A DNA stretch of 64,000 bases from Malus domestica (Eukaryota > Streptophyta > Magnoliopsida > Rosales > Rosaceae): NCBI RefSeq assembly GCF_042453785.1, contig NC_091677.1:26351501-26415500 (forward strand), in the 5' to 3' direction. The notes under the pieces were generated by a model. It had not been told where the DNA came from. It searched no databases and worked only from the letters and a program-made list of their open reading frames with translations. Shown here in pieces: positions 60,590 to 64,000 of the stretch. The position numbers and the translations under genes were made by a program. The first letter of the stretch is position 1. Each line of letters opens with the position of its first letter.

Positions 60590-61739
60590 TTTCTAACAAA
60601 GATGGTGGAAGTGATGAAATGCTTTATGTAAAACTTGGTTTATTTCTACTATTTGTTCTTCAACTTGATCTAATTTCTTAGCGAAACTTAAAATTAATTG
60701 AATAAAAAAAAGGTCGTACCCAGTGCACAAGGCTCCCGATTTACGCAGGGTCTGGGAGAGGTGAATGTCGGCTAGCCTTACCCCCATTTATGGAGAGGCT
60801 GCCCCCATTTATTGTGTTGAAAAATCTGTTAAACCTACTAGTTCTTTATCTAACTTATTAATTTCTTTCAAAGCTTGGATATATTTTCTGCTAGTTCTAG
60901 AATCAGTCATTAAACTAATAATCTATCTATTTTATTATTCAACTTATCTACTTATTCACTCAAATATTTTTGCACTAATTGAATTTTTTGAACTTCTAAT
61001 TTTAACTGCTCAACTATTTCTAATGATCTAAATTCTACTTGATTAAGCTTACCACCTATGAGGTCAATAAATCTTTTATCTCTCTTTTGCTAGGAAACCT
61101 TTGAATATTTTTATTATTATCTTCTAACTGAGATGTAATATAATCTAAATTTTGTCTAATTGTTTTTATGGAATTTTTCTGAAAATGCTCTAACAACTAG
61201 TTTAGCAAATGATTATGCTTATTATTTTCTAATTTTATATTTTTTGCTTGACTAATAATAAGATCTATAATACTATTGGCTTGTGGATTTTCTTCACTAT
61301 GCAAAATATGATTATGCTTTCTCAATGGAAAATAACAAACTAAACTATTTTAGTCTCAGGTTATCTTTCTTTTTTGAGGTTCACTAATTTCTAAATTAAT
61401 GTAATCTATCATAAACTACAGTCTACCTTTCTCTAAAGTGACGGCTAACTGGCTTCTTAGAAACTCTCTTTCTTCTCTCAGGGTCTCTAAAACTTAATCT
61501 GTTGCTCTTTTTGCTTCTAAAACTTTATGATACATTTCTGAATTATTATATTTATTAATAAATGAAGGATGTTCAAGATAACAAAGATAAAACTTTTGCT
61601 TCTTCAATGTCCTGCTAATTCTTTTAGATATGTATGCTAATCTTCTCTTTATGCTAGTTATAGTTGGATGTCTGGGGCAATAAATACCTGGTGGTTGTGG
61701 TTGACAAGGTCTACAAGGACAATAATATATGTTGTTCAT
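60590..61739 (-). pseudogene. N-terminal part of the viral polyprotein
   Basis: Starts at an ATG (61739) with a Cys/Pro-rich segment (YYCPCRPCQPQPPGIYC), then Lys-rich and Leu/Ile/Asn-rich coiled-coil-like sequence full of stops. A SINE fragment is inserted at 60703-60811. Confidence 0.55.
60703..60811 (-). mobile_element. Au-like SINE fragment inside the pararetrovirus
   Basis: On the minus strand the sequence ends GGGAGCCTTGTGCACTGGGT followed by ACGACC and a T-run, the hallmark 3' part of the Au SINE family. GC content jumps sharply against the AT-rich viral flanks. The 5' part with the Pol III boxes is missing. CCCCCATTTA occurs at both 60781 and 60802. Confidence 0.75.
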
Positions 61740-61827
61740 ACAAAATAAACAAGTGTGATATCAGTTGTGTCAATGACTTTCGTCCTTAAGGTACTTTACT
61801 ATTATAATTATACTATTAAAATGCTAA

Positions 61828-61844
61828 ACTTGGCTCTGATACCA
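61828..61844 (-). other. Viral tRNA-Met primer-binding site
   Basis: TGGTATCAGAGCCAAGT on the minus strand, complementary to the initiator tRNA-Met 3' end, lies about 90 bases before the first ATG of the viral frames. This is the standard minus-strand primer site of caulimovirids. Confidence 0.9.
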
Positions 61845-62167
61845 AATTCAGATAGCAGACCCGGTTAAATAGTCGAATGAATATTATAACAAACTAGACA
61901 TAAAACCTTGCATATGGAACTCGACATGTTTCAGCATGACGACCACTCACAATACAAGTATAAGGCCTTAACGGCTGAACTCAGAGGTACCCTGATTAAT
62001 GTCCAGTTATTTATATGGCAAGCATTCAACTATAACAGAGTGCTCGAATAAAGTAAGATCCTCAATTTAGCAGGTTAATAATATAACTACAATAGTGTTT
62101 CCCTGTTTTGGACTAGAAGTTTAATTAAACAAACACACTAAATAAAGAAAAAAAAAACTTACTTAAG

Positions 62168-62500
62168 ACTTGGAGATTGCTTAAATCTGTACACTTGAAC
62201 TTTTATTGATATATAGAATGTTTACAAAGAGAAGTGTTTACAAAGAAATGTCTACAAAGGATGTTAGGAGGGTTTTGGATGCTTGAGTGTATGAGGATTG
62301 AAGGATGGTGTGAGTATGGTGTGTCTCTGCTGAGCTGTTTCGTGTTCTGCATGGGAGGAAAAACTCCCTTATATACAAAACCAAATTTCTAAACAACAAA
62401 ATAACTTTTCATCTATTTACAACTTTTTAAATAGTGACAACACACTGTTTTTGAAAGCTGTCAGCACTGTTTCTGAAAGCTGGCTGACTTGTCTTTGCTT
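62168..62500 (-). promoter_or_regulatory. Viral promoter and R region, copy 1
   Basis: On the minus strand: a TATATAA box (62369-62375) in the context TATATAAGGGAG, then AATAAA (62202-62207) about 160 bases downstream. In caulimovirids the poly(A) signal sits in the leader so that the RNA is terminally redundant; the spacing fits. Upstream, a 22-bp motif is tandemly doubled (62443-62464 and 62465-62486). Confidence 0.82.
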
Positions 62501-62750
62501 TAATGAAGGTCATGTGAATCAATGTTGTCTTGGCTGCTGCAATGTTTACCACCTTAACTTTTGCATTCAAATGTTTTCAGAAAGTGTCAGTCTTCCTTTT
62601 TCCTCTTTTGGATGTATTCTTTGGTGAAGAGCACGTGAACTTTATTGAATATCTGGCCAATTTTGTATAGATGTTTGAAGGGTAGCATCGACAATTTTGA
62701 AAACTTTTGTCCTGATGATTAAAAGGAAACTTTTTTGGGGCTTTTGGTTA

Positions 62751-63709
62751 GTTTTCCCAAAATTTTAACCACCAATAAGTTTTTCTTTCCTTTCATGACA
62801 TCAATCTCCGCCAAACAAAAGTAAAAAATCAAGGCTTCAAAGCAATTAGGTAAAAAAAAAAAATGTTTATCACAAATAGTCTTTTATATTTTAAGCAAGC
62901 AAAACCTACGGGGGTTGTACAGTACGTAAAAAATACATTAAAAGTTTGGTTGGGCTTTTTCTGTTCAACCCTCCTCCACTTTTTAGTTTAATAAATTAGT
63001 TTAGAATATCGCTTGTAATCCAAAGAAAAAGAAAAAAAGTAAATGCAAGAGTAATTTGGTGCTTGTAGGCAAATAATTCACTTTTGCCAATCAATAGAAT
63101 TTTTTAGCAAATGCGAACTTTTTTTTGTTATAAGAACTATTTTCATTTCTATTATTTGGAACATTATTTTTTTTTCAAAATAAAAATAAATAGATGGATA
63201 ACAAGAGAAGCAGCAAAGGTAATGATCCAACAACAATCCACAACAATCCTCAATCTTCAATATACAAGGGTTCAAAAGAGTAGTACCACAATCTTCAAAT
63301 TACAACGGAAGAAGCTAAGAAGAGTGCAGAGACGAAGAAACGTCAGCTCAACTACCTTACAGAAACGTCTAAAGCCCTTCTTCGAGTTACGCTAAGCGTG
63401 AAGGAGGATCAGGAAGAAGTGTAGGATTATGGTAGGCAATCGTTTGATCCATTCTAATGCAACGTAAAAGGAAAGAGAGAAAGAAACATCTAGTCTAAGA
63501 TTCTGCACCTTGTGTTTATGGTATATCGCCTTCAATACTGTTAAACGACTTCTTCCATATCTTCTAGCACGTTTGCCAAAATCACCTGCTGTATATAACA
63601 TAGGGTTAGCATTGTAGCTGAAAAATTAATCACTCATCAATCCAAATACATATTTTAAGTTCTGAGTTCAACAATTTGATGATGATTCTTTTCTGGAGTA
63701 GAAAGTAAA
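62751..63709. other. Spacer between the two viral promoter copies
   Basis: AT-rich. Contains one plus-strand degraded frame, 63194-63457 (88 codons, with in-frame TAG at 63281 and 63422), reading EEAKKSAETKKRQLNYLTET, unlike random sequence. I do not recognise it. Otherwise nothing is identified. Confidence 0.45.
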
Positions 63710-64000
63710 ACTTGGAGATTACTTGAATCTGTACACTTGAATTTTTATTGATATATAGTATGTTTACAAAGAGAAGTGTTTACAAAGAAATGTCTACAAA
63801 GGATGCTAAGAAGGTTTTGGATACTTGAGTGTATAAGGATTAAAGGATGGTGTGTCTCTGCTGAGTTGTTTCGTGTTCTGCATGGGAGGAAAAGCTCCCT
63901 TATATACAAAACCAAATTCCTAAACAACAAAATAATTTTTCATATATTTACAACTTTTTAAATAGTTGCACACTGTTTCTAAAAGCTGGTTAACTTGTCT
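63710..64000 (-). promoter_or_regulatory. Viral promoter and R region, copy 2 (runs off window)
   Basis: Closely similar to 62168-62500: TATATAA at 63900-63906, AATAAA at 63744-63749 and the CATGGGAGG downstream motif. It has only one copy of the 22-bp upstream motif. Similarity stops at 63710, about 35 bases past the poly(A) signal, where a viral RNA would end. It is probably the 3' end of a second viral insert that lies mostly to the right. Confidence 0.78.

Larger units (their letters stand above)
54300..62750 (-). mobile_element. Endogenous pararetrovirus (Caulimoviridae), decayed
   Basis: Read on the minus strand, this region has the full layout of a caulimovirid without LTRs: promoter with TATATAAGGGAG, poly(A) signal in the leader, tRNA-Met primer site, then one series of reading frames giving an N-terminal Cys-rich/coiled-coil part, movement protein, capsid with zinc knuckle, protease, reverse transcriptase and RNase H, plus a further downstream region. 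The order in one polyprotein resembles the petuvirus/florendovirus type; florendoviruses are known as old insertions in Rosaceae genomes. Many stops and frame breaks, AT bias and a SINE insertion show it is a fossil that cannot express a virus. Confidence 0.88.

Noticed and set aside
60703-60811. A tRNA gene or conserved structural RNA
   Set aside because: It lacks a cloverleaf and matches the 3' part of Au-type SINEs with a T-run end.
62168-64000. LTR pair of a retrotransposon flanking 62.5-63.7 kb
   Set aside because: The repeats lack TG...CA ends, the interior has no primer site or gag/pol, and the TATA, poly(A) and PBS order continues leftward into caulimovirid genes.

Overview
This 64 kb window is nuclear DNA of a flowering plant, most likely Rosaceae and probably the apple/pear tribe. 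The genes have GT-AG introns and plant-specific families (PLS-DYW PPR, FAR1-related, RH35). The repeats include a Cassandra LTR carrying 5S rRNA sequence, an Au-like SINE, an endogenous pararetrovirus, and a short repeat at about 26.0 kb that I associate with apple. The species call rests on remembered family distributions, not on a search. || Layout. 0-2.3 kb: intergenic DNA with a Mutator-like miniature element. 2.3-6.7 kb (+): SRP54, nine coding exons, 495 aa. 7.45-9.3 kb (+): intronless DEAD-box helicase RH35 (DDX41 type). 9.7-12 kb: receptor-kinase fragment, an unrecognised coding scrap, a Tourist/PIF-Harbinger-like MITE with hairpins, and a SINE. 12.2-21.4 kb (-): a PX-domain protein of the EREX/EREL family; I resolved ten coding exons that join in frame to 788 codons. 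22.07-25.95 kb (-): a Ty3/gypsy chromovirus with two 540-bp LTRs in which I see no differences. Its single ORF has lost RT, RNase H and most of integrase by an in-frame deletion, and its LTRs carry heat-shock elements. 26-30 kb: a dead FAR1-related gene split by a Cassandra solo LTR, then unrecognised degenerate sequence. 30.3-35.8 kb: a dead hAT transposon (BED/DUF659/dimerisation) split by a 2.0-kb solo LTR with a perfect 5-bp target duplication. 36.7-40.8 kb (+): an intact domesticated hAT protein (DAYSLEEPER/RICESLEEPER type). 41.3-43.5 kb (+): an E/DYW PPR editing factor. 44.2-46.4 kb (+): HUS1, with a TATA box and an E2F-type site. 47.1-49.1 and 51.0-53.0 kb (-): two FAR1-related genes in tandem (FRS6/FRS8 type). 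54.3-62.7 kb (-): a decayed endogenous caulimovirid with promoter, poly(A) signal, tRNA-Met primer site, movement, capsid, protease, RT and RNase H remnants, interrupted by an Au-like SINE. A second copy of its promoter/R region sits at 63.7-64.0 kb. || The host genes are housekeeping or regulatory genes of unrelated pathways: ER protein targeting, RNA processing, vacuolar trafficking, organelle RNA editing, DNA-damage checkpoint and transcription. They do not form a functional cluster. From memory, EREX/PPR and FRS6/HUS1 are neighbouring pairs in Arabidopsis, so the gene order looks like two conserved micro-blocks. The interest lies in the nested mobile DNA: a young LTR element with heat-shock motifs about 670 bp upstream of EREX in the same orientation, two solo LTRs inside two dead transposase-type genes, and a pararetrovirus with a repeated promoter.
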